Source of the DNA: Candidatus Scalindua rubra
Lineage (GTDB): Bacteria > Planctomycetota > Brocadiia > Brocadiales > Scalinduaceae
Direction of reading: 5' to 3'
Length of the DNA stretch: 64,000 nucleotides
Assembly: GCA_001723765.1 (NCBI GenBank)
Contig: MAYW01000001.1
Coordinates: 1 to 64,000, forward strand
Position numbers and translations under genes: made by a program. Every line of letters starts with the position of its first letter. Position 1 is the first letter of the stretch. The notes under the pieces were generated by a model. That model was not told the DNA's origin, ran no database searches, and saw nothing but the letters and a program-made list of their open reading frames with translations. Positions 31,375 through 40,721 of the stretch are shown in pieces.

Positions 31375-34107
31375 TTAAGGCCTTTTAATAGTTATAATTT
31401 TACTTACTGGTTTTGTCAACCATGACATAAAAGAGAATTGTTTTAAGAACCACGAAATAAAAATCTTTGTAATTTTCCAGGATAAATGTGCATTTAAGGT
31501 ATCAAAGATTATTCTCTTAAACATTTTGCTACCTGCAACTGAATCGAATAGTGCTATCCTAAACGTTTTATCCTCTTTTGCAAGTTTAACCATCGGAGAA
31601 AATAGCCCATAATGTGCACTGAATGTTGCAAGGCGTCTAACGGTTTTTCCATAAGGAAGGTCGCCAGTTATTTCAGAAAAACTATCATAGTAATCCTTAA
31701 AAGCCTCTCTGGATATGCCTACGTCCATCATAACCTCTGCAGCCCTAATACCAGTAATACACGCCGTATTTACGCCTTTTCCCTTAAAAGCACGAATTAT
31801 ACCTGCGGCATCACCTACAGTAACATATCTATCACCAAAGAGATTTTTTGCAGGTGATGTTGGAAACTGCCAACGGCTATAAGATAATTCGTGCCTCTGC
31901 ATAGCAAAGTTAGGAGGTAAAACTTTGTTCACTTGTGGCAGCAGAAGAAAGTTATCCATCCAGCGCCAATTAACCTTTGAACCCGCAATATTTATATCAA
32001 GATGGTCTATTTTGGGAGTTATGGCGCCAAATTCTATTCCCCTAAGTGAAGGAAGAAAGGCATGTATACTGTTCCCAAACTTCTCCATCTCCTCTTTTTC
32101 AGGATAAAACTTAGTCAAAATTGTACTCAAATATTGAGCCGTTCGATAACGTGTTGTTGTTTCAAACATCTTGCAAGCGCCCTCATCTAAACCAAATGCC
32201 CCAACTACCACATCAGCCCGTCTATTATCATTCTCACTATAAACCATTACTCCACTCGGCTCAATATCAGTATTTGTTACTCGGCTATGTAACACATTTA
32301 CTCCTGCATCTTTTGCTTTATGTATTAGGTAGTTGTCAAAATATATTCTCCGTACTGCGAGTGACACCTCTCCATCACCCTCTAATTTTATATCTTCATC
32401 ATCAGAATGCAGATAATACGCAGGGATTTCTTCCAGTACAAGATCATGTGGAAAAGGAATTCCCAAATCCTTTTCCAGTATTTCTTCTATTGGTGGGGAA
32501 AGCACCCCTACACATGGATTAAACTGCTCGCTTTTTCCAAAATCCTTGCCCTCATACAACACTATGTTCAAATCTATATTACGCCTTTTGGCCAATCTGC
32601 TAAGTGTGATTGCACAACTCGTCCCTGCAGGACCTCCGCCTATAATCACAACTGTTTGACCATCTTCAAGGGGACCAAGCCCCTTTTTTGCCAAATGTCC
32701 TAATCGCCTTGCATGTCGCAACTCTCTACCACCAACGGTAGATTCAATAGCCTGTCTAGTCCAGGCAGTCAAAGTAATAGGCATTAATTTAAATTGTAAG
32801 ATCGGGTCGAATGCCTTTAAAAATACCTTTTTATACGGAATACTCCCCGTACACATATTCCATACAACTTCTAACTGTTTTTTGACAATAGGCGAATCCT
32901 TGCCTGACTTAAGAAGCGCTAAGTAACTGGATGAGATGCGCCTTCTAGACGTTATATAATCATTAAGACCAAAAACCCTTCTTCCATATGAGTTATCGGA
33001 TCCAAAGAGCTTCTTGACAGGTTTATGATAACCCCTCCAAAAAGCCTTTTCTGAGACGCCCAATTCAAATATACTATCTGCGGCTATCTTAGAGGTACTA
33101 AAAGCAGATTCAATCCCATTTTTAAAATATCTGGAGATTGCCGCACTCCCTATAATAACAAATCTATCTGTAAATGGATGCCTCGCCTGTGTGATATTTA
33201 TCCTGGGAAAACAAATACAAAAACTCTTTGGTATCTTCCAATCTTCTTCTGGTAATACACGACGCACAATAGGATGATTAAGAAATTCAATCAAATGAGC
33301 CTTATTCAAATCAGTTTTTCCTATCAGGCTAACGGTTATATAATCTTCTTTGGGTGTAAAAGAGGCATACGTAATTGATTTTATGCCTAATGAAAAGATG
33401 TGAATCTTATTATCAAGGTATCTATAATCATCCTTATTACCCACATAAATCTCTGCCTGGCAAGCCCTGATAGTACGAGGTGGAATATAACCAAATTTTA
33501 ATCTTTTCATTTTTTCCAGCATACCAGTATTCAATCCAAATGCGCCTACTACCAAATCCACATTAATTTCTTCTCTTGAACCTCTCTTTCCAAAAATTAC
33601 TCTTGCTTTTTCTTTCGTATTTGATGGCAAAACCACATCACTCACAATGTCAGAACAAACGTTAACCCCCATGTTCTCTACATGACTCAAAAGAAAGTTG
33701 TCAAAGCTTATACTTTCAGACTGTTGCGAAAACATCGGCCCATCACCCCTGTAAACCGTTACTATCTTTTTTTCTGTAGATGGTCTTGGATTGTGAACTT
33801 CTATATAACCATCCTGTGTTTGAAAATGATAGCCATCAATTTCTCTTTGAATGCATCTTTCCGGGATAAGTATTTCCTGGCTTTTTAATTCGCCATAAAG
33901 TTTTTCTGAAATAACTCCTCCACACATATTGCAGCCACGAGGCCCCTTTTGGTGAAAACTTTTTCCTTCAAATATGGTTATTCCAACGTTTATGCCTCTT
34001 TCCTTAGCAAATTTTGAAGCAAAATGAGCGAAAAAACTCCCAGCAGGCCCACCACCAATTATGGCAATCTGTGAACCGTCATTCAGAAAAAAATCTTTGT
34101 CTATCAT
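31375..34107 (-). CDS. Tandem-duplicated NAD(P)/FAD-dependent oxidoreductase, geranylgeranyl-reductase-like
   Basis: A 910-residue protein made of two similar flavoprotein halves. Half one (1-460) begins I-A-I-I-G-G-G-P-A-G-S-F-F-A-H-F and has G-P-R-G-C-N-M-C-G-G-V-I-S. Half two (about 470-910) begins V-V-I-I-G-G-G-P-A-G-T-S-C-A-I-T and has N-P-C-V-G-V-L-S. Each also shows the later FAD contact (F-V-I-I-G-S-A-A or Y-V-T-V-G-D-A-A-G). Single-domain relatives of about 400 residues reduce isoprenoid double bonds or act on quinones. The fused double form is unusual. It follows a one-half paralogue and precedes a sensor kinase. Lipid or quinone modification is a guess. Confidence 0.75.
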   Translation of the reverse strand: MIDKDFFLNDGSQIAIIGGGPAGSFFAHFASKFAKERGINVGITIFEGKSFHQKGPRGCNMCGGVISEKLYGELKSQEILIPERCIQREIDGYHFQTQDGYIEVHNPRPSTEKKIVTVYRGDGPMFSQQSESISFDNFLLSHVENMGVNVCSDIVSDVVLPSNTKEKARVIFGKRGSREEINVDLVVGAFGLNTGMLEKMKRLKFGYIPPRTIRACQAEIYVGNKDDYRYLDNKIHIFSLGIKSITYASFTPKEDYITVSLIGKTDLNKAHLIEFLNHPIVRRVLPEEDWKIPKSFCICFPRINITQARHPFTDRFVIIGSAAISRYFKNGIESAFSTSKIAADSIFELGVSEKAFWRGYHKPVKKLFGSDNSYGRRVFGLNDYITSRRRISSSYLALLKSGKDSPIVKKQLEVVWNMCTGSIPYKKVFLKAFDPILQFKLMPITLTAWTRQAIESTVGGRELRHARRLGHLAKKGLGPLEDGQTVVIIGGGPAGTSCAITLSRLAKRRNIDLNIVLYEGKDFGKSEQFNPCVGVLSPPIEEILEKDLGIPFPHDLVLEEIPAYYLHSDDEDIKLEGDGEVSLAVRRIYFDNYLIHKAKDAGVNVLHSRVTNTDIEPSGVMVYSENDNRRADVVVGAFGLDEGACKMFETTTRYRTAQYLSTILTKFYPEKEEMEKFGNSIHAFLPSLRGIEFGAITPKIDHLDINIAGSKVNWRWMDNFLLLPQVNKVLPPNFAMQRHELSYSRWQFPTSPAKNLFGDRYVTVGDAAGIIRAFKGKGVNTACITGIRAAEVMMDVGISREAFKDYYDSFSEITGDLPYGKTVRRLATFSAHYGLFSPMVKLAKEDKTFRIALFDSVAGSKMFKRIIFDTLNAHLSWKITKIFISWFLKQFSFMSWLTKPVSKIITIKRP

Positions 34108-34276
34108 AGAAAAACCACCATTATAAAGTACTTAAATTGCAATTGAAATAATGTATGAAATCTTGTACTAATAAACATTAATTATGCATGCTACGTTATG
34201 GAGGTCTAAAGACCTCCTCTACATTTCAATACTGAAAGCTCGCACAAAAATAACTTGATATTTTCGCCTCTCATTT

Positions 34277-35677
34277 TCAGACCATTTTTGACCGAGCCCT
34301 TCGCCATGCATTAATGTCGTCCCTCTTTTGTCTTGCCCATGCAATCGTATCAATCGGCAACATCTTCGATACAAGATGCGGATTCATAGCCTTATAAAAT
34401 ATTTCCTTATAAGTTATGTTTCCTGTTAACATGTTCCATAATATTTCGTTAATTTGATCTGAAGTTTTTTTGTCCTTGTCGGATCTTATAACTTTTATAT
34501 GGGTATTTGCTATTTGCCTTTGAGATGATATATAATCGTTGATTTTTAACATCATAATGCCGTAAAAATTATCACGAGCCAGAACCTTTTTAGCAGGTTT
34601 AAAATAACCATTCATAAACGCCCTTTCAGATACACCATACTTAAAAGTTGTATAGGCCGATAACTTTGCCATATTAAAAGCAGATTCAATACCGCTTTTA
34701 TAGGTACGTGAAATGCTTGCATCTCCTAATACAACTATTCTGTCTGTATAAGGATGTTTTGCATAGGTTATGGGAATCTTAGAGATACACATACAAAAGC
34801 TCTTAGGTATTTCCCAATCTTTTGGCATTAATTTTCTCACCGCTTGATGACTAAGAAAGTCTATCAGATTCTTTCTTGTTAAGTCCCTCCTGCCTACTAA
34901 ATTAACGGTTACATAGTCCGCTTTTGGCGTAATTGATGCAAATTTAAGTTCCTTTTTACCCAATGCAAAAACAAAAACGTTATTACCAAACATCTTTTCT
35001 ATATGTTCATGACTCAACATTATTTCACATTGGCATGTGCGTACCGTTTTCGGCGGTTTATAGCCAAAATCCATTTGGCTAAACTTTTCCATCATGCCCG
35101 TATTCACACCAAAGGCGCCAACCACCAAATCTGCTTCAAATTCCTTTTTTGAATCTCTTTCACCAAAAATTACGTTTATAGGGTTTCCTTTCCTAGAAGG
35201 TAGTTTAATATCCTTTACAACCTCAAAAATTACCTCTACATCTTGTTTCTTAACATGATTCAAAAGAAAATCATCAAAACTGATATTACCTTCATGAGGA
35301 GATTGTATAGGGCCATTCCCGCGAAATACAGTAACAATTTTTGGCACATGCCCGGGAATAGGGTGATGAAGAAATACGCTATCATCTTGTGTCTGGAAGC
35401 AATAACCTTCTATTCTCCTTTGAATACAGAATTGAGCAATGTTTATTTCTTCTTCTTCCAATTTATTAAATAGATTTTCAGAAATGACACCTGCACACAT
35501 ATTGCAACCTCTCGGCCCCCTCTGGCAGAAACTCTTTCTGTCAAAGATTTTTATAGATATATCAATACCCATTTCTGCAGCATACCGTGATGCAAAATGC
35601 GCAAAAAAACTACCTGCAGGCCCCCCTCCAATTATCGCAATTTTAGAACCATTCCTAAGAAACAAATTATTATTCAT
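34277..35677 (-). CDS. NAD(P)/FAD-dependent oxidoreductase, geranylgeranyl-reductase-like
   Basis: A 466-residue flavoprotein, close in sequence to the first half of the 910-residue protein downstream: I-A-I-I-G-G-G-P-A-G-S-F-F-A-H-F-A (about 12-28), G-P-R-G-C-N-M-C-A-G-V-I-S (about 56-68), V-V-G-A-F-G-V-N-T-G, and R-I-V-V-L-G-D-A-S-I-S (second FAD contact). The shared C-N-M-C pair may be redox-active. It heads a minus-strand series after the bc operon, separated from it by a strong terminator, so it must have its own promoter within 35678-35790. Substrate unknown. Confidence 0.78.
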   Translation of the reverse strand: MNNNLFLRNGSKIAIIGGGPAGSFFAHFASRYAAEMGIDISIKIFDRKSFCQRGPRGCNMCAGVISENLFNKLEEEEINIAQFCIQRRIEGYCFQTQDDSVFLHHPIPGHVPKIVTVFRGNGPIQSPHEGNISFDDFLLNHVKKQDVEVIFEVVKDIKLPSRKGNPINVIFGERDSKKEFEADLVVGAFGVNTGMMEKFSQMDFGYKPPKTVRTCQCEIMLSHEHIEKMFGNNVFVFALGKKELKFASITPKADYVTVNLVGRRDLTRKNLIDFLSHQAVRKLMPKDWEIPKSFCMCISKIPITYAKHPYTDRIVVLGDASISRTYKSGIESAFNMAKLSAYTTFKYGVSERAFMNGYFKPAKKVLARDNFYGIMMLKINDYISSQRQIANTHIKVIRSDKDKKTSDQINEILWNMLTGNITYKEIFYKAMNPHLVSKMLPIDTIAWARQKRDDINAWRRARSKMV

Positions 35678-35791
35678 GTTGCTTATTATTTCTTAATTTA
35701 TAACTAAAATAATCGTCAACAAAGTCTAATTACAAATTTTATTCCTAATTATTATATAAATCAAGGTTAATAATATCTAAACTTAAGGGCA

Positions 35792-35827
35792 TAAAAAAAA
35801 GGCGCTCAGATGCGAGCGCCTTTTTTA
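35792..35827 (-). terminator. Intrinsic (bidirectional-looking) terminator of the bc-complex operon
   Basis: ggcgctc (35801-35807) / gagcgcc (35814-35820) with a six-base loop is flanked by eight or more A on the left and six T on the right. Read on the minus strand it ends the operon 40 bases after the octaheme cytochrome stop. The A/T runs on both sides would also allow termination in the other direction. Confidence 0.9.
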
Positions 35828-35866
35828 ATTAAAACAAAGAAATAATCTTTAAATTATCGTAAGTCC

Positions 35867-37645
35867 TTAATCTGTCTTTCTCTTCCTGACTGTTGCGGTA
35901 ATCCCAAAAATCACTATCGCTGAGACTACGATAATACCTCCCAATATTCCAGCCATCCTTTTTCTACCTTTTTTCCCCAGTAGCTTGTCTACTTCCTTGG
36001 CCCTTAGCAATCTTTGCTTTTCACTTTCCATTGCACTTATCTTTTTGTAAACCATTGCCGAACCATACCACCAGGATATATCCTGCTGTACGTGGGCGGT
36101 GCCTTTGTATGCAAAGGCCTTGTCACCAAACCACATGTCGGTGTATAAATTCTCTATGTATGAAGGATTATTTTTTCCAGCCATAAAAACACTATATACA
36201 CCTAAAATAGGTCCATATACAGGTATCTTACCACCTGTGGTCTTAAATGCATTATAAATAGCATCTCCTAATAATCCAGGGCCTAATGCATCTGCAAGCA
36301 CTTCTCCCATAGGAAATGGATCTCTTTCAGATACAGGAGGATCAAAGGCATCTGCCGCTGCTATCTCGTCCAGAATTAAGTGTGCCCTATCCTGAAGTTT
36401 CCACTGCTCAAACATCATATTATCCAGGTTTTCAAGGTAGAGCCTTCCCCAGCGTGGGCTATGGCAATTGGAACACATTTGTATCCATTTTTCCCTCTTC
36501 TCCTTACTTTCCGCTGAATATATATCAAGCTTATAATCCAATGGCGGTAACTTTACACCATAAGGATAACCCTTCAATGAAGACTTAAATTCAATGCCTT
36601 TTGGCGGAACAGTACCCATTCGCCATATACCCTTTGCGGCGGTAGTGTGTGTGAACTTCCCCTCCCCCTGATACATGTGGCAAAATTGACATGTAGGAGA
36701 TCTATAATCCTTCCCAGGGACTAACTGGCCAAGTGGCTTTTCCCAATTCCAATCGTGTCCCTCAAGATGATATATTACGCCCATCTTGGACTCCAGATAA
36801 GATTCAGCATCGGGATGGTCGTACCCCATGTGGCAGCTAATACAAGCCTCTGGTCTCCTTCCCTCAGCGGCGCTAAATCTATGTCTTGTATGACAAATAT
36901 CACATTTCTCAGTAGTTCCATGACAATAATCGCAACCAAACATGGTCGTAAGCAAACCCTGCCTTGCATTTTCTGGGTACCATGGTGGAACAACATTGGC
37001 GGTAAAGGTATCCACGTGATTTGGGCGGCCGTATATCATTTCATCCAGATACTCACCTACCTGCTTAGGGTGGCACTCACCACATACGTCTGGCGTTGGC
37101 ATCTTAAGCTCTTTGTGGTCCTTGCCATGGCAATTGCTGCACGTTACTTCTTTTAACTCTTTCTCTAACAGCTCTTCAATCTGGTTTGTCTTCTGTGCAA
37201 AGTATTCGTTCTTTTTAGGATCTGCATGAGTCGAGTTCTTCCAGTCCCAAACTATCCCGGGCGTCACTTCTTCATGGCATTTTACACATTCTTCCGCTTT
37301 GTATTTCTCCAGGAGTTGATCGTAATATTCTCCGTCAGGCTTCACATAATGTCTTGAGGGAAACCAATACATATGCATTGGCACAGGCTTGTAAAAATCC
37401 TGCCATGGCCCGGCGCCCTTTTCCAATCCAACATTATCGGAATACAAGGCCCTTAACTGCTCACTCGGGTAAATCTCGCTGTAATAGTTCATTGCCCTTT
37501 CTTGCATTTCTTTAGTAATAGGCTCCAGAGCAACGCTTGCCGTGGGTGCTTTTTTTGACGCTGTCGATGCGCATAAGAAATTCCCTTGCATCATAAAAAT
37601 GGTTGAAACCGAAACCACAATCGCACATGTTTTTAGAAGATTCAT
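35867..37645 (-). CDS. Octaheme HAO-like cytochrome c of the bc complex
   Basis: A 592-residue protein with a signal peptide (about 1-27) and eight CxxCH motifs: C-V-K-C-H, C-S-N-C-H, C-G-E-C-H, C-D-Y-C-H, C-D-I-C-H, C-I-S-C-H, C-Q-F-C-H, C-S-N-C-H. Order and spacing match octahaem hydroxylamine-oxidoreductase relatives. Unlike soluble HAO, it ends in one membrane helix (G-I-L-G-G-I-I-V-V-S-A-I-V-I-F-G), anchoring it on the periplasmic or anammoxosome-lumen side. Whether it has the tyrosine cross-link to haem 4 that decides oxidation versus reduction cannot be read without an alignment. Last gene of the operon; ribosome site AAAGGTAGGA. Confidence 0.9.
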   Translation of the reverse strand: MNLLKTCAIVVSVSTIFMMQGNFLCASTASKKAPTASVALEPITKEMQERAMNYYSEIYPSEQLRALYSDNVGLEKGAGPWQDFYKPVPMHMYWFPSRHYVKPDGEYYDQLLEKYKAEECVKCHEEVTPGIVWDWKNSTHADPKKNEYFAQKTNQIEELLEKELKEVTCSNCHGKDHKELKMPTPDVCGECHPKQVGEYLDEMIYGRPNHVDTFTANVVPPWYPENARQGLLTTMFGCDYCHGTTEKCDICHTRHRFSAAEGRRPEACISCHMGYDHPDAESYLESKMGVIYHLEGHDWNWEKPLGQLVPGKDYRSPTCQFCHMYQGEGKFTHTTAAKGIWRMGTVPPKGIEFKSSLKGYPYGVKLPPLDYKLDIYSAESKEKREKWIQMCSNCHSPRWGRLYLENLDNMMFEQWKLQDRAHLILDEIAAADAFDPPVSERDPFPMGEVLADALGPGLLGDAIYNAFKTTGGKIPVYGPILGVYSVFMAGKNNPSYIENLYTDMWFGDKAFAYKGTAHVQQDISWWYGSAMVYKKISAMESEKQRLLRAKEVDKLLGKKGRKRMAGILGGIIVVSAIVIFGITATVRKRKTD

Positions 37646-37803
37646 TATAAAAATCCTACCTTTCTTTTATCAAAGTTTACCACAAAAACATAAAATATTC
37701 TTAACAACTATGCCTTTTCATTTATACTTTTTACAACGTTAGTTTAATAATTACTTCTTCAAAATAACTTTTACTTTAAGATATAAACTAAAATACTTTA
37801 TAT

Positions 37804-38913
37804 TTAATTTTTCAATTTATAATGTGATTTTATTACATCTAATTTATTAATTATATTCATTTCTACAGATTCATTTAAAAATTCATCTACAAGGCGTTTA
37901 TATTTTGGTTTAAACCACTCATAAGGGTCAAGCTCTTTGTTCTCCCTGAAATACTTTACCCTCTTCTCATGCCTCCTGCTTCTATGGCAACCGGTATTAC
38001 TACCACAGACATTATAAGCAGGTGTTATTCGCGCAATTTTCGCTCCATCTAGCGCCCTACCTAAATCCATAAAGTAACCAAAAACCTCACCAGGACCATG
38101 ACACGCCTCACATGTTATACCTTCTTCAGCATATGTGCCTGTTTCTTTATCATATCCTGTTGTATGACATTCATAACACGTTTTCCTATAATTTTCATCT
38201 CCATCAATAAAATCAGGAGCCTCTTGTATAACTCTAAAGCTTTCAAACTTCACCCTCTTCCATCGTTCGACATGCGGCGCTGTTAAACCAGTATGACATC
38301 GCAAACACCTACCACTTCCCATATATATCGCCTTTTCACCTGTTATAGTTCTATTTTTAAAATCACCCCATTCAATCTCTTCTTCTGGTGAAAGTGTGGC
38401 AAATTCTTCCCACATTGCAAAAATTGCATCAGAATTCTCCAACCTTTTACGCATATCCCTCTTATGCTTAAATATATTATGGTGAGCTTGCTCTACATCC
38501 AACGCCCTTCCACTTCCACCATGGCAAACACTGCAACCATATATATCAAACGGAAATGTCTTAACAACTGTATTATGGGAAGCTTTCAGCTTTCCTTCAT
38601 CAATATGGCATGTCATACATCTATCTACTTTTTGCCCATTTCTCTGATTAGCCCAACTATACTCACCTAGCAAAAGTATTTGTTTAATCTCATATTTTGG
38701 TTTTTGCAGTTTAGCCAGTTTTACCTTTAATTTCTCTATTTCTTCAGCGCCTTTTGCGTTTTCCAGCTCTTTTTCTACCCCTTTTCGTTTCTGCTCATAA
38801 TATTCTTCCTGATACTTCTTCCAACCAGGCTCAACAACATCCTTTAACCAGATGTAAGAACTCAAAATCAACATTATACTGAACAAAAGAAACAATTTCC
38901 TTTTAATCTCCAT
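37804..38913 (-). CDS. Hexaheme-type cytochrome c of the bc complex (one atypical site)
   Basis: A 369-residue protein with an N-terminal membrane anchor (about 5-24), a charged helix, and haem sites C-M-T-C-H, C-S-V-C-H, C-L-R-C-H, C-Y-E-C-H and C-E-A-C-H. A sixth candidate, C-G-S-N-T-G-C-H near residue 305, has five residues between the cysteines instead of two. In the related Kuenenia cluster a multihaem subunit occupies this place and passes electrons between the b/Rieske core and other c-type cytochromes. If the CX5CH site is filled, this is a hexahaem protein, otherwise pentahaem. Sits between subunit IV and the octahaem gene. Confidence 0.85.
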   Translation of the reverse strand: MEIKRKLFLLFSIMLILSSYIWLKDVVEPGWKKYQEEYYEQKRKGVEKELENAKGAEEIEKLKVKLAKLQKPKYEIKQILLLGEYSWANQRNGQKVDRCMTCHIDEGKLKASHNTVVKTFPFDIYGCSVCHGGSGRALDVEQAHHNIFKHKRDMRKRLENSDAIFAMWEEFATLSPEEEIEWGDFKNRTITGEKAIYMGSGRCLRCHTGLTAPHVERWKRVKFESFRVIQEAPDFIDGDENYRKTCYECHTTGYDKETGTYAEEGITCEACHGPGEVFGYFMDLGRALDGAKIARITPAYNVCGSNTGCHRSRRHEKRVKYFRENKELDPYEWFKPKYKRLVDEFLNESVEMNIINKLDVIKSHYKLKN

Positions 38914-38953
38914 CTGATCACTTCTTTCAAAAAAATTAAAAAAGTTGCTTATA

Positions 38954-38971
38954 GCAAGGCTAAAGCCTTGC
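38954..38971. repeat. gcaaggct / agccttgc palindrome
   Basis: An 8-bp stem with a two-base loop in the short gap between subunit IV and the hexahaem gene, inside the operon. Related gcaaggctaaagcc or gcaagcctttaggcttgc sequences occur near 57437-57500, so this is an interspersed element. It could act as an mRNA stem within the operon. Confidence 0.6.
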
Positions 38972-39020
38972 CCTACGTCTATTTATTTTTTGCGTTTATT
39001 ATAAATCTCTGACTGAAATC

Positions 39021-39752
39021 TTAAATATTAAACCAGGGTGTTTGTAATACATATTTGATATTAAACTGCAACCTTAAAAACATCTTTATAATTATGCCTA
39101 TCATTATAAATAACATAATCATAACAATATTGTATCTTATAAAACCCAGTTTCTTGTAAAAATCTCGCTTTAGTATTGCTGGAATTATCAATCCTAATCC
39201 AAAATAAACAATAAGCGCAAAGGCGCCTAATATATTCGGGAAACTCTTTAATGGTGGAGGAGTTGGAAAATCAAAATTCCATTCCTCCCACGGCCAGAAG
39301 AATGTCCAGAACGGTCCTCTCATGTATACGCCTATAATTATAAGCACAAACCAGAAGGTAAATCCAAAAACGAAAACCGTAACTGCAAATTTTCTATCCG
39401 AAAAGTTGTAAACACCAATTCCTTTGGGATTCACATCCAGGTATGGAATCATCATTAGTCCAACAATTATAATGCCAGGAAGCACTACACCAGCAAACCA
39501 TGGATCAAAATAGACGAGCTCCTCCTGCAAACCCAAAAAGTACCATGGGGCCTTTGCCGGATTTTCCGGTTCCCCTGGATTGGCAAGTTCTCTCAAAGGC
39601 GCGTCAATATAAAATGCATATACGAGAAAAAAAACCGTTACGAGAATGGCGGCCAAGAATTCCTTTGCCACCAGGTTTGGCCATGTAAAAACTTTTTCAG
39701 TTTTTTTCCCAGCCTCTCTCCGTGTTTCAAGCGTTTCATCACGATTTAACAT
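39021..39752 (-). CDS. Cytochrome b subunit IV (C-terminal half of cytochrome b) of the bc complex
   Basis: A 243-residue membrane protein with about five hydrophobic helices. It contains A-P-W-Y-F-L-G-L-Q-E-E-L (about 69-80), the counterpart of the quinol-site P-E-W-Y motif, here without the first glutamate; related A-P-W-Y forms are common in split bc complexes. In b6f-type complexes the second half of cytochrome b is a separate subunit; here it has two helices more than the plant form. The ATG at 39752 with GGGAG seven bases upstream is preferred over ORF extension into the previous gene. It begins 17 bases after the cytochrome b stop. Confidence 0.87.
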   Translation of the reverse strand: MLNRDETLETRREAGKKTEKVFTWPNLVAKEFLAAILVTVFFLVYAFYIDAPLRELANPGEPENPAKAPWYFLGLQEELVYFDPWFAGVVLPGIIIVGLMMIPYLDVNPKGIGVYNFSDRKFAVTVFVFGFTFWFVLIIIGVYMRGPFWTFFWPWEEWNFDFPTPPPLKSFPNILGAFALIVYFGLGLIIPAILKRDFYKKLGFIRYNIVMIMLFIMIGIIIKMFLRLQFNIKYVLQTPWFNI

Positions 39753-39769
39753 AAAAATTCTCCCGATTA

Positions 39770-40540
39770 TTATAAAGGCCCGGAGATACCCCCGTCTTTT
39801 CTGATACGCCAGAAATGAAGTATCATTAGCCCTCCGGCAATTATGGGTATTGCTATGCAATGCCATACATAAGCGCGAAGTAAAGCCGGGGCATCAATTT
39901 GCGTACCGCCTAAGAGAGCAAAACGAACATCATTGTTTATTTTTACCCCTAAAATATCAGCAAATGGACCCTGATAACCTATAAGAGGCGTCGCCCCTCC
40001 CATATTGGTGCCAACCGTAATCGCCCAGTATCCTAGCTGATCCCAGGGCAATAAATATCCCGTAAAACTTAAGAGAAGGGTTAACACTAATAATAACACA
40101 CCCACAGTCCAATTAAATTGTCTGGGGGCTTTGTAAGAACCCGTGAGAAATACCCTGAGCATATGGACACAAACCGTTATAACCATTGCATGCCCTGCCC
40201 AGCGGTGTGAGTTCCTTAAAAGACGGCCAAAAGGCACCGCATACATTAAGTCAATCATATCTGCATATGCACGATTAACATCAGGAACATAATAAAACAT
40301 CAAAAGAATGCCTGTTATTGTCTCGTAAAAAAAGATAAAGAATGTTATACCGCCCAGACACCATGTAAATCGGATCTTCGTAGCGTACTTTGGAATCTTC
40401 ACGGGATGCAAATGCGTCCATACGTTGCTTATAGTCTGAAGTGCTCTGTTTCTGGGGGTATCCACGTAACCATGGCGAAATACAGACTTCCAGATTTCAT
40501 TGTCTGTAACCTTCTTTACTATATCCGAGATTAATTTCAT
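39770..40540 (-). CDS. Cytochrome b (b6-type, N-terminal half) of the bc complex
   Basis: A 256-residue four-helix protein that holds the two b haems of the quinol-oxidising core. In helix B the histidines of H-R-W-A-G-H...V-C-V-H are 14 positions apart; in helix D (W-H-C-I-A-I-P...M-I-L-H) they are 15 apart, the spacing of cytochrome b6 rather than mitochondrial cytochrome b. This agrees with the split b6/subunit IV arrangement. L-L-S-F-T-G-Y-L-L-P-W-D-Q-L-G-Y-W is the conserved quinone-site region. A purine-rich site (aggggatg) precedes the ATG. Confidence 0.92.
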   Translation of the reverse strand: MKLISDIVKKVTDNEIWKSVFRHGYVDTPRNRALQTISNVWTHLHPVKIPKYATKIRFTWCLGGITFFIFFYETITGILLMFYYVPDVNRAYADMIDLMYAVPFGRLLRNSHRWAGHAMVITVCVHMLRVFLTGSYKAPRQFNWTVGVLLLVLTLLLSFTGYLLPWDQLGYWAITVGTNMGGATPLIGYQGPFADILGVKINNDVRFALLGGTQIDAPALLRAYVWHCIAIPIIAGGLMILHFWRIRKDGGISGPL

Positions 40541-40721
40541 TTGAACATCCCCTTATTCACACTACTTATTCCTAACCCGAACGAGCCGGAACAAAATAAT
40601 TGAGGAATTAAAGAATTCCTGAATCCCAAAATTCCTAAATCTCAAATCGTAATTTGTTGCCAAAAAATGTCAAAATATTTTTATTAAGCGCCTAACGTCA
40701 TCATATTAGAAATTTATCTTC

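Noticed and set aside
31612-33888. Plus-strand frames opposite the 910-residue flavoprotein
   Set aside because: They are antisense shadows of a strongly supported coding region with FAD motifs in both halves.
36316-37156. Plus-strand frames of 90-133 codons opposite the octahaem cytochrome
   Set aside because: Antisense to a gene with eight CxxCH motifs; no start signals or family resemblance.
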